A stretch of DNA of 64,000 bases from Brevundimonas mediterranea (GTDB taxonomy: Bacteria > Pseudomonadota > Alphaproteobacteria > Caulobacterales > Caulobacteraceae), in the NCBI RefSeq assembly GCF_014196125.1, contig NZ_JACIDA010000002.1, positions 682,001 to 746,000 of the forward strand. The letters run 5' to 3'. The notes under the pieces are model-generated. The model was given only the letters and a program-made list of their open reading frames with translations. It did no database searches and was not told where the DNA came from. How positions within the stretch are numbered: position 1 is the first letter of the stretch; each line of letters opens with the position of its first letter. Positions 47,057 to 56,784 of this stretch are shown in pieces. Made by a program: the position numbers and the translations under genes.

Positions 47057-49276
47057 CTATGAAAGGCGAAGGGCCGGGATCCGGTCCGGCTCCAGCGCGA
47101 CGAGGGTCTCTCTCGTCTGAACATGGGCGGCCATGATGTGATGAAGGGAGCTGGCCGGAGCGGGCTCGTCGATGAATTTGCCCCCCTCCAGCATCTTGTC
47201 ATGCCAGAGGCCCTGCGGCGTCAGATAGCGCCATAGCGCCCTCTGGGCTCTGGCCGCCTGTTCGAGGCAAAGGGCGCGCCGGCCGTCATCGCTGAGCGAG
47301 GCCAGGATGAGGGAGGCCTTCAACCATTCTGTCTGGGGCCAAAGGCGCGCGCGTGGGCTTCTTACGCCGCCGTCGATGTTCATGGCGTCGATGGCGATGC
47401 CGCGTTTGAGATCGACGCCCTTGAGGCCCGCTTCATAGAGCCGCCAGGCGTCGGCCAGGACGGCCGGGTCTGCGCGTTTTCGGCCGTACCGCGCCATCAG
47501 CCAGGCCCATTCGAACTGGTGTCCCGGTTCCACCAGCCGCCCATCGTCGCCCGAAGCGGGGGTCCAATCCTGCTGGAAGAATTCACGCAAGCAACCGGTG
47601 TCCGGGTCGATGAAGCGGGCGCGCGCCAAGGTGACGATGCGGTCGGCGAGCGCGGCCCAGGCCTGGTCTCCGCCGGTGTCTTCCCAGGCAAGCGCCGCTT
47701 CCAGAAGATGCATATGGGCGTTGGACTGATAGGGATGGCCGCCGTGTTCCGTCAGTCCCCCCTGGCTGTCTGCACGTTCCAGCAGAAGGTCGCGCACCGC
47801 TGCGGCTTCGACCTCGAGTTCCGGCGCGTGGGTCGCATCGGCGACACAGGCCAGGGCGAAGATCAGGAAGGCCTGATCGTAGACCGTCGCGGTTTCGTCG
47901 AGGGGCGAACCGTCCGCCGCCAGCAGGGCTCGCATCTGGCCGTCGGGTCGAAGATAGACGGCCCGCAGACGATCCAGGCCTGTGGCGACCACCGCCTTCC
48001 AGGGACCTCGCCAGCCTTGGCGCCCCGCTTCGGCATAGACCTGCAGCTGTCGCGCCTGGACCCGAGCCCGCCGGGATGTGGCGACGTGACGTCCGTCCAG
48101 GGCGACCACCTCTTCGAAACCGCCCGCCGAATCCTGACCCAGGCTGGACCAGACAGGAAGAGCAGCCTGCCGGAGCCAGGTCGTCAGCCGTGCAGCGCCA
48201 GCGTCGAGGGTTTCCGGAGCATTGGCGCGGGGGAAGTCGAGATGCTGAGGCGACAGCTTGCGCAGCCGCTCCACCACCTTCTTGACGTCCTGGCTTTTGC
48301 GAAGGTCGGTCACCAGCACTGCATCGCGTTCGACGATAATGCCGATGTCCTTGAGGCCGATTGCCGCGACCATCACGCCGTCGCAGGCTCGAACCAGGCA
48401 GCCTTCCGAGTCTTCCAGGATGTGCAAGCCGACGCTGCCTTCGCCCGACGCATGAACCGAATCCCAGGCGCCGAGATCCGACCATTCGAAACGGACCGGC
48501 AGAACCGAGGCGCGGTTTGTCTTCTCCATAACGGCATAGTCGATGGAAATCTTGGGAGCTGAGTTGAAGCCGGACCCAAGCAGGACACAGGGACCGTCGA
48601 TCTCGGCCTGATCCAGTGCGGTACGGACCGCTTCTCCAACGGCGGGGGCCCTATCCAGGATCTCGCGAACGAGCACATCGGCGCCGACGATGAAATTGCC
48701 GCTGTTCCAGAGATAGCCTTCGGAAATGTATCGTTGGGCGGTCGCTTGATCCGGCTTTTCGACGAAGGCGGAGACCTCCGACAGGGCTGGGCCCGAGGGG
48801 GCTATATAGCCATAGGCCGACGAGGGCTCTGTCGGAACCACGCCCAGGGTGACGATCCGCCCCGCCTCGGCGGCGGAAACAGCCTCTTTCACCGACCGGC
48901 GAAACGCTTCGTCATCAGGGATGTGGTGGTCCGACGCTACGAACAGATTGACGGCGTCGGGCGCGCGGCGGCTGGTCCAGAGTGCGGCGACGGCCATGGC
49001 CGCCGCCGAGTCCCGTCCTTCCGGTTCAAGCAGGACGACGGCGGTCACCCCTATTTCGTCAAGCTGGTTCAGGATGACCGCAAGGTGGGCGCTGCCGCCG
49101 ACCACGATGAGTTCGCCCCCTCCGTGGATCAGGGCGTTCACGCGCGCAACAGACTGTTGGAACAACGAACGATTTCCAGCCAGCGGGATGAATTGTTTGG
49201 GAAGCGAAGGCCGGGACGCCGGCCAGAGACGGCTTCCTGAACCACCGCACATGATAACCGGATAGAGGGTAGCCAT
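47057..49276 (-). CDS. Fusion: mannose-1-phosphate guanylyltransferase + AGE-family epimerase/isomerase
   Basis: A 739-residue two-domain enzyme. Residues 1 to about 350 are a ManC-type nucleotidyltransferase: IMCGGSGSRLWPASRPSLPKQF (8-29), then the FVEKPDQATAQRY segment. From about 360 an N-acylglucosamine-2-epimerase/mannose isomerase (AGE) (alpha/alpha)6 barrel follows: SNAHMHLLEAALAWED, EPGHQFEWAWL, RLWPQTEWLKASL, PASSLHHI. Canonical bifunctional ManC/AlgA instead carries a cupin PMI domain at the C-terminus; here an AGE domain occupies that place and may provide mannose-6-phosphate isomerase activity. The AGE half is paralogous to the gene at 58408. Confidence 0.88.
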   Translation of the reverse strand: MATLYPVIMCGGSGSRLWPASRPSLPKQFIPLAGNRSLFQQSVARVNALIHGGGELIVVGGSAHLAVILNQLDEIGVTAVVLLEPEGRDSAAAMAVAALWTSRRAPDAVNLFVASDHHIPDDEAFRRSVKEAVSAAEAGRIVTLGVVPTEPSSAYGYIAPSGPALSEVSAFVEKPDQATAQRYISEGYLWNSGNFIVGADVLVREILDRAPAVGEAVRTALDQAEIDGPCVLLGSGFNSAPKISIDYAVMEKTNRASVLPVRFEWSDLGAWDSVHASGEGSVGLHILEDSEGCLVRACDGVMVAAIGLKDIGIIVERDAVLVTDLRKSQDVKKVVERLRKLSPQHLDFPRANAPETLDAGAARLTTWLRQAALPVWSSLGQDSAGGFEEVVALDGRHVATSRRARVQARQLQVYAEAGRQGWRGPWKAVVATGLDRLRAVYLRPDGQMRALLAADGSPLDETATVYDQAFLIFALACVADATHAPELEVEAAAVRDLLLERADSQGGLTEHGGHPYQSNAHMHLLEAALAWEDTGGDQAWAALADRIVTLARARFIDPDTGCLREFFQQDWTPASGDDGRLVEPGHQFEWAWLMARYGRKRADPAVLADAWRLYEAGLKGVDLKRGIAIDAMNIDGGVRSPRARLWPQTEWLKASLILASLSDDGRRALCLEQAARAQRALWRYLTPQGLWHDKMLEGGKFIDEPAPASSLHHIMAAHVQTRETLVALEPDRIPALRLS

Positions 49277-49390
49277 TATCGACGCCGTGAACGATCAAGG
49301 GTTCTGCCTATTAGGCGCGACGCGCGGCCTCGTCACCTCATTTGCCCGACCGGAAGTTGCGGTCTGACTCCTGAAACAAGCACCTCAATT

Positions 49391-49852
49391 CTACAACGGC
49401 AGCACCGTCGTCGACTTCACCTCCTCCAGCACCGCATAGGTCCGGGTCTCGCGCACCCCCGGCATCCGCACCAGGACGTCGCCGAGGAAGGCGCGATAGG
49501 CGTCCATGTCGCCGACCCGGGCCTTGATCAGATAGTCGAAGCCGCCGGCGACCATATGGCATTCCAGCACCTCGGGCTGGCTACGGACGGCGGCGGCGAA
49601 GGCTTCGAAGACGTCGCCTGTGGTGCGGTCCAGCAGCACTTCCACAAAAATCAGCAGGTCGCGGCCGACCTTGGCCGGGTCGATCATGGCGGCGTAGCCG
49701 GTGATGATCTTCTTTTCACGCAGACGCCGGACCCGTTCGAAACAGGCGGCGGGCGACAGGTTGCACTGTCGCGCCAGTTCGGCGTTGGAAAGCCGGCCGT
49801 CGGTCTGGAGCACACGCAGGATGCGGCGGTCGACGGGGTCTATATCGATCAT
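49391..49852 (-). CDS. putR: Lrp/AsnC-family regulator, likely proline-responsive PutR
   Basis: A 153-residue Lrp-type regulator: winged HTH DRRILRVLQTDGRLSNAELARQCNLSPAACFERVRRLRE, linker GYAAMIDPAKVG, and a RAM effector domain with VLECHMVAGGFDYLIKARVGD. Divergent from putA across 109 bp; in Alphaproteobacteria this arrangement is the proline-activated PutR-putA pair. Start at ATG 49852; a longer frame to 50455 is antisense to putA. Confidence 0.9.
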   Translation of the reverse strand: MIDIDPVDRRILRVLQTDGRLSNAELARQCNLSPAACFERVRRLREKKIITGYAAMIDPAKVGRDLLIFVEVLLDRTTGDVFEAFAAAVRSQPEVLECHMVAGGFDYLIKARVGDMDAYRAFLGDVLVRMPGVRETRTYAVLEEVKSTTVLPL

Positions 49853-49961
49853 CGGAAATCGGGCTCCTGCGCCGAACGATCTTCGGGATAGCCTCGTATC
49901 ATACGAAGCACCTTCAATGAACTCCGGCCTATACGGCGGAAATCCACAGGATTTTGTCGCC

Positions 49962-52900
49962 ATGACTTCGCCCGTCTTCACGCCCTCGAGCCTGGCCGCC
50001 TGGGATGGTCTGGACGCGCACAAGTTCCGCGACGAGCGCGAGGCCGTCGCCGCCAACCTGGCGCGGACGCCGCTGGACGCGGCCGAGCGCGCCGCCGTTG
50101 TCGCCGAAGCCACAGCCCTGGTCGAACACGCTCGCCGCAGCCAGAAGAAACAGGGGGTGGTCGAAAGTTTCCTGCAGCAGTTCTCGCTGGGCACCCGCGA
50201 GGGTCTGGCCCTGATGTGCTTGGCCGAGGCCCTGCTGCGCGTGCCGGACGAGGAGACGCGCGACCGTTTGATCGCCGAAAAGATCGGCTCGGCCGACTGG
50301 GCCTCGCATCTGGGCCAGTCCGACAGCCTGTTCGTCAACGCCTCGACCTGGGGCCTGATGCTGACCGGCAAACTGGTGGACGTGGACGACGAGGCGCGCA
50401 GCGATCTACCCGGCTTCCTGAAGCGGATCGCCGGTCGTCTGGGCGAGCCGGTCATCCGTCAGGCCGTGGCCACCGCCGTCAAGATCATGGGCGAGCAGTT
50501 CGTCGTCGGCCGCACGATCCAGGGCGCGCTGAAGCGGTCGAACAAGGAAGGCTGGCTGTGCAGCTTCGACATGCTGGGCGAGGGCGCCCGCACCGTCGCC
50601 GACGCCGACCGCTACGAGAAAATCTACGCCGACGCCATCGAGGCGGTCGGCAAGACCTCGAAGGGCCAGGGTCCCGAGCACGGCCACGGCGTGTCGGTGA
50701 AACTGTCGGCCCTGTCGCCCCGCTATGAGGCGACGCATGAGGACGACGTCTGGGCGGCCCTGTATCCCCGCATCCTGCGCCTGGCCCAGATCGCGGCCAA
50801 ATACGACATCAACTATACGATGGACGCCGAGGAGGCGGACCGTCTGGCCCTGTCGCTGAAACTGCTGGACCGGCTGGCGCACGAACCCAGCCTGGGCGGC
50901 TGGACCGGCCTGGGCCTGGCGGTTCAGGCTTATCAGAAGCGCGGGCTGGAGACGATCGAGCGGGTCGCCGACCTAGCCCGTCGCTCGGGCCGCCGTCTGA
51001 TGGTGCGCCTGGTCAAGGGCGCCTATTGGGACACCGAGATCAAGCGCGCCCAGGTGTTCGGCCGCACCGACTACCCCGTCTATACGACCAAGGCGGCGAC
51101 CGACCTGAACTACCTCGTCTGCGCACGCGCCATGATCGAGGCGGCGCCGGCGATCTACAGCCAGTTCGCCAGCCACAACGCCCACACCCTGGCGGCCGTG
51201 CGGCGCATGGCCCGCGACCGGGGCGTGGCGGTCGAACACCAGCGCCTGCACGGCATGGGCGAGGCGCTCTACGACGCGGCGCGCGAGGCCTGGGCGGATG
51301 AGACCGTGATCGTCCGCGCCTACGCCCCTGTCGGCGGGCACGAGGAGCTGCTGCCCTATCTGGTGCGGCGCCTGCTCGAAAACGGCGCCAACTCCTCCTT
51401 CGTCCACGCCCTGCTGGACGAGCGCGTGCCCGCCTCGGCCGTCGCGGCCGATCCCATCTCCCTGGTCGAGCAGGCGCCCGACCGTCACCCCAAGATTCCG
51501 GTTCCGAAAGACATGTACGGCGATCGTCAGAACTCCCTCGGCCGCGATTATTCCCAGGCCGCCGACCGCGACCGCCACGCCGGGGCGCTGGAGCTTGTCG
51601 ATCGCGAGACGCTGACCTCCGGCCCGATCATCGGCGGCAAGCTGCGCGCCGGGATCGACGCCCAGGCCGTGACCAATCCGTTCGACCGGTCCCTGGTGCT
51701 GGGCCATGCCTCGGAAGCCGAGGCGGCCGACATCGACGCCGCCGTCGAAGCCGCCGCAAACGCCCAGGTCACATGGGACCGTCAGGGCGGCGCCAAACGC
51801 GCCGTGACCTTACGCGCCATGGCCGATGCGCTGGAGGCCGATCTGGACCGCCTGGTCGCCCTGCTCAGCCGCGAGGCGGGCAAGACCCTGAACGACGGCG
51901 TCGCCGAGGTGCGCGAGGCCGCCGACTTTTGCCGCTACTACGCCCTGTTGGCCGAACGCGACTTCACCGCGCCCGAGATGCTGAAGGGCCCCACGGGCGA
52001 GACCAACCAGTTGATCCTGCATGGACGCGGCGTCTTTGCCTGCATCAGCCCGTGGAACTTCCCCCTGGCCATCTTCACCGGCCAGATCGCCGCCGCCCTG
52101 GCCGCCGGCAACGCCGTCCTGGCCAAGCCCGCCGAACAGACGCCGCTGATCGCCGCCGAGGCCGTGCGCCTGTACCACAAGGCCGGGCTGAACCCGGCTC
52201 TGCTGGCCCTGGTCCCCGGGCGCGGCGAGACGGTCGGCGCGGCCTTGGTCACGCATCCGGGCGTCGACGGCGTCGCCTTTACCGGCGGCACCGACACGGC
52301 TGCCGCGATCAACCGCGCCATCGCCGCCCGCCCCGGCGCCATCATCCCCTTCATCGCCGAGACCGGCGGCCTGAACGGCATGTTCATCGACACCACGGCG
52401 CTGAAGGAACAGGTCATCGACGACGTGATCCAGTCCGCCTTCGGCTCGGCCGGCCAGCGCTGCTCGGCCCTGCGCGTTCTCTATGTGCCCCAGGACTCGG
52501 CCGACGCCCTGATCGAGGGCCTGAAGGGCGCGCTGGCCGTCCAGACCGTCGGCGACCCCGCCGATCCCAAGACCGACATCGGCCCCGTCATCGATCCGGA
52601 ATCCCGCCGCGCCCTGGAAGCCCACGTCGAACGCCTGTCCAAGGAAGCCAGGATCATCGCCCGCGCCGACCTGCCGCTGGGCGCGGAAAAGGGCGACCTG
52701 TTCGCCCCGACCCTCGCCGAGATCCCCACGCCCGACTTCCTGGAACGCGAGGTCTTCGGCCCCATCCTGCACATCTATCGCTACGCTCCCTCCGACCTGA
52801 AGTCGGTCGCCGGCAAGCTCGCCGCGCGCGGCTACGGCCTGACCCTGGGCGTCCACAGCCGTATCGAAGCCTTCGCCGCCGAAGTGATCGACCTGGTCCC

Positions 52901-53093
52901 CGCCGGCAACGTCTACGTCAACCGCTCGATCACCGGCGCCGTGGTCGGGGTGCAACCTTTCGGCGGGGAAGGACTTTCAGGCACCGGCCCCAAGGCGGGG
53001 GGACCCAACAGCCTGATCCGCTATGCGGCGGAGAAGACGATTAGCGTGAATATCGCGGCCCAGGGGGGGGATCCGGCGCTGTTGAATTTGTAG
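49962..53093 (+). CDS. putA: Bifunctional proline dehydrogenase / pyrroline-5-carboxylate dehydrogenase
   Basis: Oxidises proline to glutamate in two steps. 1043 residues: N-terminal PRODH barrel with RLVKGAYWDTEIKRAQ, FASHNAHTLAAV and EHQRLHGMGEALYD (FAD-binding and proline site), then an aldehyde-dehydrogenase domain from about residue 530 with FACISPWNFPLAIFTG, catalytic Glu in IAETGGLNG (about 799) and Cys in SAGQRCSAL (about 832). It lacks the N-terminal ribbon-helix-helix domain of the trifunctional enterobacterial PutA, consistent with regulation by the separate Lrp-type gene. Start uncertain: ATG 49962 chosen; ATG 49917 would add 15 residues. Confidence 0.95.
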   Translation: MTSPVFTPSSLAAWDGLDAHKFRDEREAVAANLARTPLDAAERAAVVAEATALVEHARRSQKKQGVVESFLQQFSLGTREGLALMCLAEALLRVPDEETRDRLIAEKIGSADWASHLGQSDSLFVNASTWGLMLTGKLVDVDDEARSDLPGFLKRIAGRLGEPVIRQAVATAVKIMGEQFVVGRTIQGALKRSNKEGWLCSFDMLGEGARTVADADRYEKIYADAIEAVGKTSKGQGPEHGHGVSVKLSALSPRYEATHEDDVWAALYPRILRLAQIAAKYDINYTMDAEEADRLALSLKLLDRLAHEPSLGGWTGLGLAVQAYQKRGLETIERVADLARRSGRRLMVRLVKGAYWDTEIKRAQVFGRTDYPVYTTKAATDLNYLVCARAMIEAAPAIYSQFASHNAHTLAAVRRMARDRGVAVEHQRLHGMGEALYDAAREAWADETVIVRAYAPVGGHEELLPYLVRRLLENGANSSFVHALLDERVPASAVAADPISLVEQAPDRHPKIPVPKDMYGDRQNSLGRDYSQAADRDRHAGALELVDRETLTSGPIIGGKLRAGIDAQAVTNPFDRSLVLGHASEAEAADIDAAVEAAANAQVTWDRQGGAKRAVTLRAMADALEADLDRLVALLSREAGKTLNDGVAEVREAADFCRYYALLAERDFTAPEMLKGPTGETNQLILHGRGVFACISPWNFPLAIFTGQIAAALAAGNAVLAKPAEQTPLIAAEAVRLYHKAGLNPALLALVPGRGETVGAALVTHPGVDGVAFTGGTDTAAAINRAIAARPGAIIPFIAETGGLNGMFIDTTALKEQVIDDVIQSAFGSAGQRCSALRVLYVPQDSADALIEGLKGALAVQTVGDPADPKTDIGPVIDPESRRALEAHVERLSKEARIIARADLPLGAEKGDLFAPTLAEIPTPDFLEREVFGPILHIYRYAPSDLKSVAGKLAARGYGLTLGVHSRIEAFAAEVIDLVPAGNVYVNRSITGAVVGVQPFGGEGLSGTGPKAGGPNSLIRYAAEKTISVNIAAQGGDPALLNL

Positions 53094-53264
53094 GGCGCCG
53101 CTTAGCACCCATGGGCGGATAAGGATCGCGCTGTGGCTGGCGTCCGCAGAAGCGCTTTCACCGACGCCGGTTTTGAGCCATAGAGCAACAAGTCTTCACA
53201 TGTTCGGTGTTTCGTCGGCCACTCCCCTGATCCATATTCGATCCACGAACTTAAATCTGGTGCG

Positions 53265-54047
53265 ATGATCCCCGTTTTTTTTAAGCTACACGGCCGGGTT
53301 GTTGGCGCCTTGCTGATGAGGGAGATGGCGACGCGCTTCGGCCGAGAAGGCCTGGGCTTTGCGTGGCTTGTCGCTGAACCTCTAGTTTTTTGTCTTGGCG
53401 TTATTTTCCTTTGGGCGCTGACCAAGCCGACATTCAATTCTGAGCACGGCATTCAACTCGCGCCTTTCGTGATGAGCGGCTACATGTGCCTGATCCTGAT
53501 CAGGCACCTCATCAGCCTGCTCACGCCAGCGATCCAGGCAAATATGGGATTGCTCTACCATCGCCTTGTCACCCCGATGCACATCCTTATAGCGCGGATG
53601 CTGCTTGAAATCGGCGGCGCGACAATCGCCTTCGTAGTGCTCTATTTGGCGCTTCTGGCGATCGGGCAGGTAGGACCGCCACACAACATACTGCTCCTGT
53701 ATGCCGGTTGGGGGACAGTCGCTTTTTCGGGCGCGGGTTTTGCCTTGATTATGACTGGCCTGGTCATGCGGTTCGAGGCGATGGAGCGTGTCGTGGGGCT
53801 GATTAGCTATCTCATGATCCCCGTTTCCGGGGCATTCTTCATGGTGTCTTGGCTGCCGCATTCCTTTCAAAAAATCGTCATGCTGGTCCCGTTTGTCCAT
53901 GGAACCGAAGCGATACGCGCCGCTATATTCGGCGAGTTTGTGGAGACTCACTACAGCTTTAGCTACGCTATAGCTGTGGGAGCGATCCTAAATGTCGTGG
54001 GGTTACTGTTAATCTTCAGTTCACTCGACCGCATCGATGTCGAGTGA
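53265..54047 (+). CDS. Capsule-type ABC-2 transporter permease (KpsM-like)
   Basis: A 260-residue inner-membrane protein with six predicted transmembrane segments (for example VAEPLVFCLGVIFLWAL, ATIAFVVLYLALLAIG and AIAVGAILNVVGLLLIFS) and the N-terminal LLMREMATRFGREGLGFAWL seen in polysaccharide-export permeases. Moves a lipid-linked capsular or exopolysaccharide across the inner membrane with the ATPase encoded two genes downstream. First gene of a five- to six-gene operon. Confidence 0.9.
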   Translation: MIPVFFKLHGRVVGALLMREMATRFGREGLGFAWLVAEPLVFCLGVIFLWALTKPTFNSEHGIQLAPFVMSGYMCLILIRHLISLLTPAIQANMGLLYHRLVTPMHILIARMLLEIGGATIAFVVLYLALLAIGQVGPPHNILLLYAGWGTVAFSGAGFALIMTGLVMRFEAMERVVGLISYLMIPVSGAFFMVSWLPHSFQKIVMLVPFVHGTEAIRAAIFGEFVETHYSFSYAIAVGAILNVVGLLLIFSSLDRIDVE

Positions 54048-54092
54048 TTCAGCACAACATAATAATTGCGACCTAACTAGGCCCAGCAGATC

Positions 54093-55256
54093 ATGACCGA
54101 GACAAAAATCAACTATATGGGGCCTGCGCCCGAAGCTCTTCTGCCGGCGCCCAAAGCGCCGGCGTTCTGGAGGAAGCTGCCGTTGGGTTTTGCGCTGGTC
54201 GTGCTTTTGCCGACCATTATCGCGCTCATCTACAACCTTCTAATCGCTTCTCCCATCTATGTCTCGGAAGCGAAATTTGTTGTTCGATCACCGGGCCAGC
54301 ACCAACCTTCAAGTTTCGGCGTAGCGCTTCAGGGTGTGGGTTTGTCCTCGGGCGCGAACGACTCCTTCGCGGTGCACGATTACATCACTTCGCGCGACGG
54401 CCTGAAGGACGTCCGGCGCACGCAAGATGTTGCAGCCATTATTGGGCGCCCGGACGCAGACTTTCTGAGTCGCTACCCCAGCTTCGGCGCCGCGCAAACG
54501 GAGGAGGGGCTCTATAAGGGGTTCCGACGTTTCGTAACGGTAGGATATGATTCGGCGACGGGCATCAGCACCCTAAGAGTTCGGGCGTTCCGCCCGAACG
54601 ACGCCTACGCGATAAATAACGCTCTGCTGATCGCCAGCGAACAACTGATAAATCGCCTGAACGAAAGGTCGGCGACTGACCTCGTCGCCGACGCTGCTCG
54701 GACACAAAATGAGGCTCGCCAGGCCCTTCAGAGCGCCCAGGCACAACTCGCAGCCTTTCGGAATCGACAAGGCTATATCGATCCCACGCTTTCGGCGAGA
54801 GAAAGCTCCGAGTTGATCGGCGGCCTGCTGGCGAACATAGCCCAGTTGAAGGCTGAGCGTGATCAACTTCAATCCGAAGCTCCGGCAAGTCCTCAATTGG
54901 ATAGCCTCAATGGGCGCATAGCCGCCTATGAACGTCAGGTGGTCTCTGAACGAGCCAAAATCGCCGGTAGCGCCAATTCGCTCGCCCCCAGCGTTGGAAC
55001 CTATGAGCAGCTTGTCCTTGCCCAGGAGATTGCCGATCGGCAACTGGTCCAGGCGACCGCTGCCGTTGTCACGGCGCGTGATGACGCGCGACGACAAAAT
55101 CTCTACCTGGAGCGCATTGTCAGCCCTCACATACCAGATGAGCCAGCCTTGCCACGCCGGTGGTTTGCCGTCTTCACCGTCTTCGCCTCAGCTTTGCTCG
55201 TCTACGCCTTGGGATGGCTGGTGCTGGCGGGCGTTCGGGAGCATAGGCAATCGTGA
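54093..55256 (+). CDS. Polysaccharide export inner-membrane protein (KpsE/BexC/CtrB-like)
   Basis: A 387-residue polysaccharide co-polymerase-type protein. One transmembrane segment near the N-terminus (about 31-52, LGFALVVLLPTIIALIYNLLI), a large periplasmic alpha-helical coiled-coil region (about 190-310) and a C-terminal membrane segment (AVFTVFASALLVYALGWLVLAG). Bridges the inner-membrane transporter to the outer-membrane exporter. The outer-membrane component (KpsD/BexD) is not in this window. Its stop overlaps the ATPase gene start. Confidence 0.88.
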   Translation: MTETKINYMGPAPEALLPAPKAPAFWRKLPLGFALVVLLPTIIALIYNLLIASPIYVSEAKFVVRSPGQHQPSSFGVALQGVGLSSGANDSFAVHDYITSRDGLKDVRRTQDVAAIIGRPDADFLSRYPSFGAAQTEEGLYKGFRRFVTVGYDSATGISTLRVRAFRPNDAYAINNALLIASEQLINRLNERSATDLVADAARTQNEARQALQSAQAQLAAFRNRQGYIDPTLSARESSELIGGLLANIAQLKAERDQLQSEAPASPQLDSLNGRIAAYERQVVSERAKIAGSANSLAPSVGTYEQLVLAQEIADRQLVQATAAVVTARDDARRQNLYLERIVSPHIPDEPALPRRWFAVFTVFASALLVYALGWLVLAGVREHRQS

Positions 55257-55921
55257 TGCCGGAGGATGTCGGTCTCCGTGTGTCGGGACTCAGCAAGACT
55301 TATCGAACCGCCCACAATCCGCTGTTTCGGAACCTCAACTTTGAAATCTCTCGAAGTGGGCGACTCGCCATTCTTGGTCGAAACGGGCAAGGAAAATCGA
55401 CGCTCATAAAAATGCTGGGCGGGATTCTCCCTCCCACTGAAGGGCGAATCGACTGGTTGATGAAGTCCTCGTGGCCGATCGGTTTTGGGGGCGGGTTTCA
55501 GGGCAGCCTGTCAGGGTTGGACAATATCAATTTTTTGTCGCGTCTGTATGGCAGGGACTATCAAGAGTTACGCGACCGCGTTGATGACTTCGCTGAGCTC
55601 GGCGTGGCCCTTAAGAAGCCCGTGAAGCACTATTCTTCCGGCATGCGGGCGCGACTCGCCTTTGGGCTGTCTCTAGCCATCGAATTCGACTGCTACCTGA
55701 TCGATGAGTTGGTGGCCGTTGGGGACGCGCGCTTTCAGCGGAAGTGTGAAGAAGAGCTGTTTCAGCATCGTGCAGGGCGCGCCTATCTAATGGCGTCGCA
55801 TGACATGAGCCTGATCTCGCAACATTGCGACCGCGCGCTCATAATCGAAAGCGGAAGCGCCAAAATTTTTGACGATATTGAGGAGGCCATCGACATCTAC
55901 GTATGGCTCCGCGCGGCCTGA
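55256..55921 (+). CDS. Capsule-type ABC transporter ATPase (KpsT-like)
   Basis: A 221-residue ATPase: Walker A GRNGQGKST (41-49), signature HYSSGMRARL (about 127-136), Walker B YLIDELVAVGD (about 152-162) and a switch His in ASHDMS. The short length with no C-terminal carbohydrate-binding extension fits KpsT/CtrD rather than the O-antigen Wzt type. I chose ATG 55256, one base overlapped by the upstream TGA; a GTG one codon earlier is possible. Confidence 0.92.
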   Translation: MPEDVGLRVSGLSKTYRTAHNPLFRNLNFEISRSGRLAILGRNGQGKSTLIKMLGGILPPTEGRIDWLMKSSWPIGFGGGFQGSLSGLDNINFLSRLYGRDYQELRDRVDDFAELGVALKKPVKHYSSGMRARLAFGLSLAIEFDCYLIDELVAVGDARFQRKCEEELFQHRAGRAYLMASHDMSLISQHCDRALIIESGSAKIFDDIEEAIDIYVWLRAA

Positions 55922-56784
55922 TGGTGCCTTCCCTGGTTGTTTACTTCGGACCCGGCGAGGCGGATCGCGGTTGGCGGGACGCGGTGGAGGCTGTTGCGCT
56001 TAGTAGAGGTTGGACGTTGAACTGGCTGGGAGCCTCGGAGGGCGAGATTTCGCCGGAAGACGAAAGGTTCATCCTGGAATGTTCCCCGCCAGCTTCGCCT
56101 GACGCCGACGGCATGGACAATGTTGCGATCCTCGTGCGTCCAACGATCACGGATCGCGTTCCGTGCGAAGACGCAACCACGTTGGAGAACATCACGCGGC
56201 AGTCTGAATGGCTCGCGCGGTGTGCGCAACTCGAGAGCGAGGGCACGTCCATCGTCGACGGCAACGAGATTCACATTACGCTGCCAAAACTCGGCGACGT
56301 TGTGCGCGCGCCGCTCGATGCTCACTACGAGAATGTTGAACCGTCCCTGGCGGTCTATTCCGAATTCCCATTGGTCGATGGCGCAAAGGCGAACTGGCGG
56401 GCATCGCTGTTCCACTGCTCGGGCCGCCGGTCCCGAGTGGTCGCCAGCGATGACGGGCCGACGGAGATTGACTTGACCGGCCGCGCAGGCCCTCTCATCT
56501 CGGGTCCCTACATCCATCTTCCCAAAGGGCGGTGGAGGTTGAAAACAGTTCTGGAAATCGATCCCCAGGGCGGAGCGTCCCAACTAGCCTTCGACTGGGG
56601 CGATAATCACCATCGAGTTTATTTCGAAGCGGCGCCTAACGTCGCTGGAATATACGAAGTCCTCATGGAAACAATCAGGCATGAGGCGTGGTGTGGAGAG
56701 TTTCGTATACTTTCGCTGCATCCTCACTTTAAAGGAAAGCTGAGCTTTTCTGGGTGTGATGTAGAGTATGTCAGTCAAATATAG
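55921..56784 (+). CDS. Unknown protein in capsule operon, beta-rich C-terminus
   Basis: A 287-residue protein I do not recognise. The N-terminal 100 residues are acidic and mixed; the C-terminal half (SGPYIHLPKGRWRLKTVLEID, FDWGD, GIYEVLMETIRHEAWCGEFRIL, GKLSFSGCDVEYV) has alternating strand pattern of a beta-sandwich like carbohydrate-binding modules. No signal peptide, so probably cytoplasmic. Starts at the ATG overlapping the ATPase stop (TGATG), a strong sign of operon membership; an in-frame Met at 55903 is also possible. Role in glycan assembly or chain-length control is inference. Confidence 0.65.
   Translation: MVPSLVVYFGPGEADRGWRDAVEAVALSRGWTLNWLGASEGEISPEDERFILECSPPASPDADGMDNVAILVRPTITDRVPCEDATTLENITRQSEWLARCAQLESEGTSIVDGNEIHITLPKLGDVVRAPLDAHYENVEPSLAVYSEFPLVDGAKANWRASLFHCSGRRSRVVASDDGPTEIDLTGRAGPLISGPYIHLPKGRWRLKTVLEIDPQGGASQLAFDWGDNHHRVYFEAAPNVAGIYEVLMETIRHEAWCGEFRILSLHPHFKGKLSFSGCDVEYVSQI

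Noticed and set aside
49853..50455. N-terminal extension of the Lrp regulator frame
   Set aside because: It is antisense to the start of putA; the Lrp family begins at the MIDIDPVDRRIL Met.
51810..52955. 381-codon frame antisense to putA
   Set aside because: Shadow of the aldehyde dehydrogenase domain; no start signal or protein-like character.
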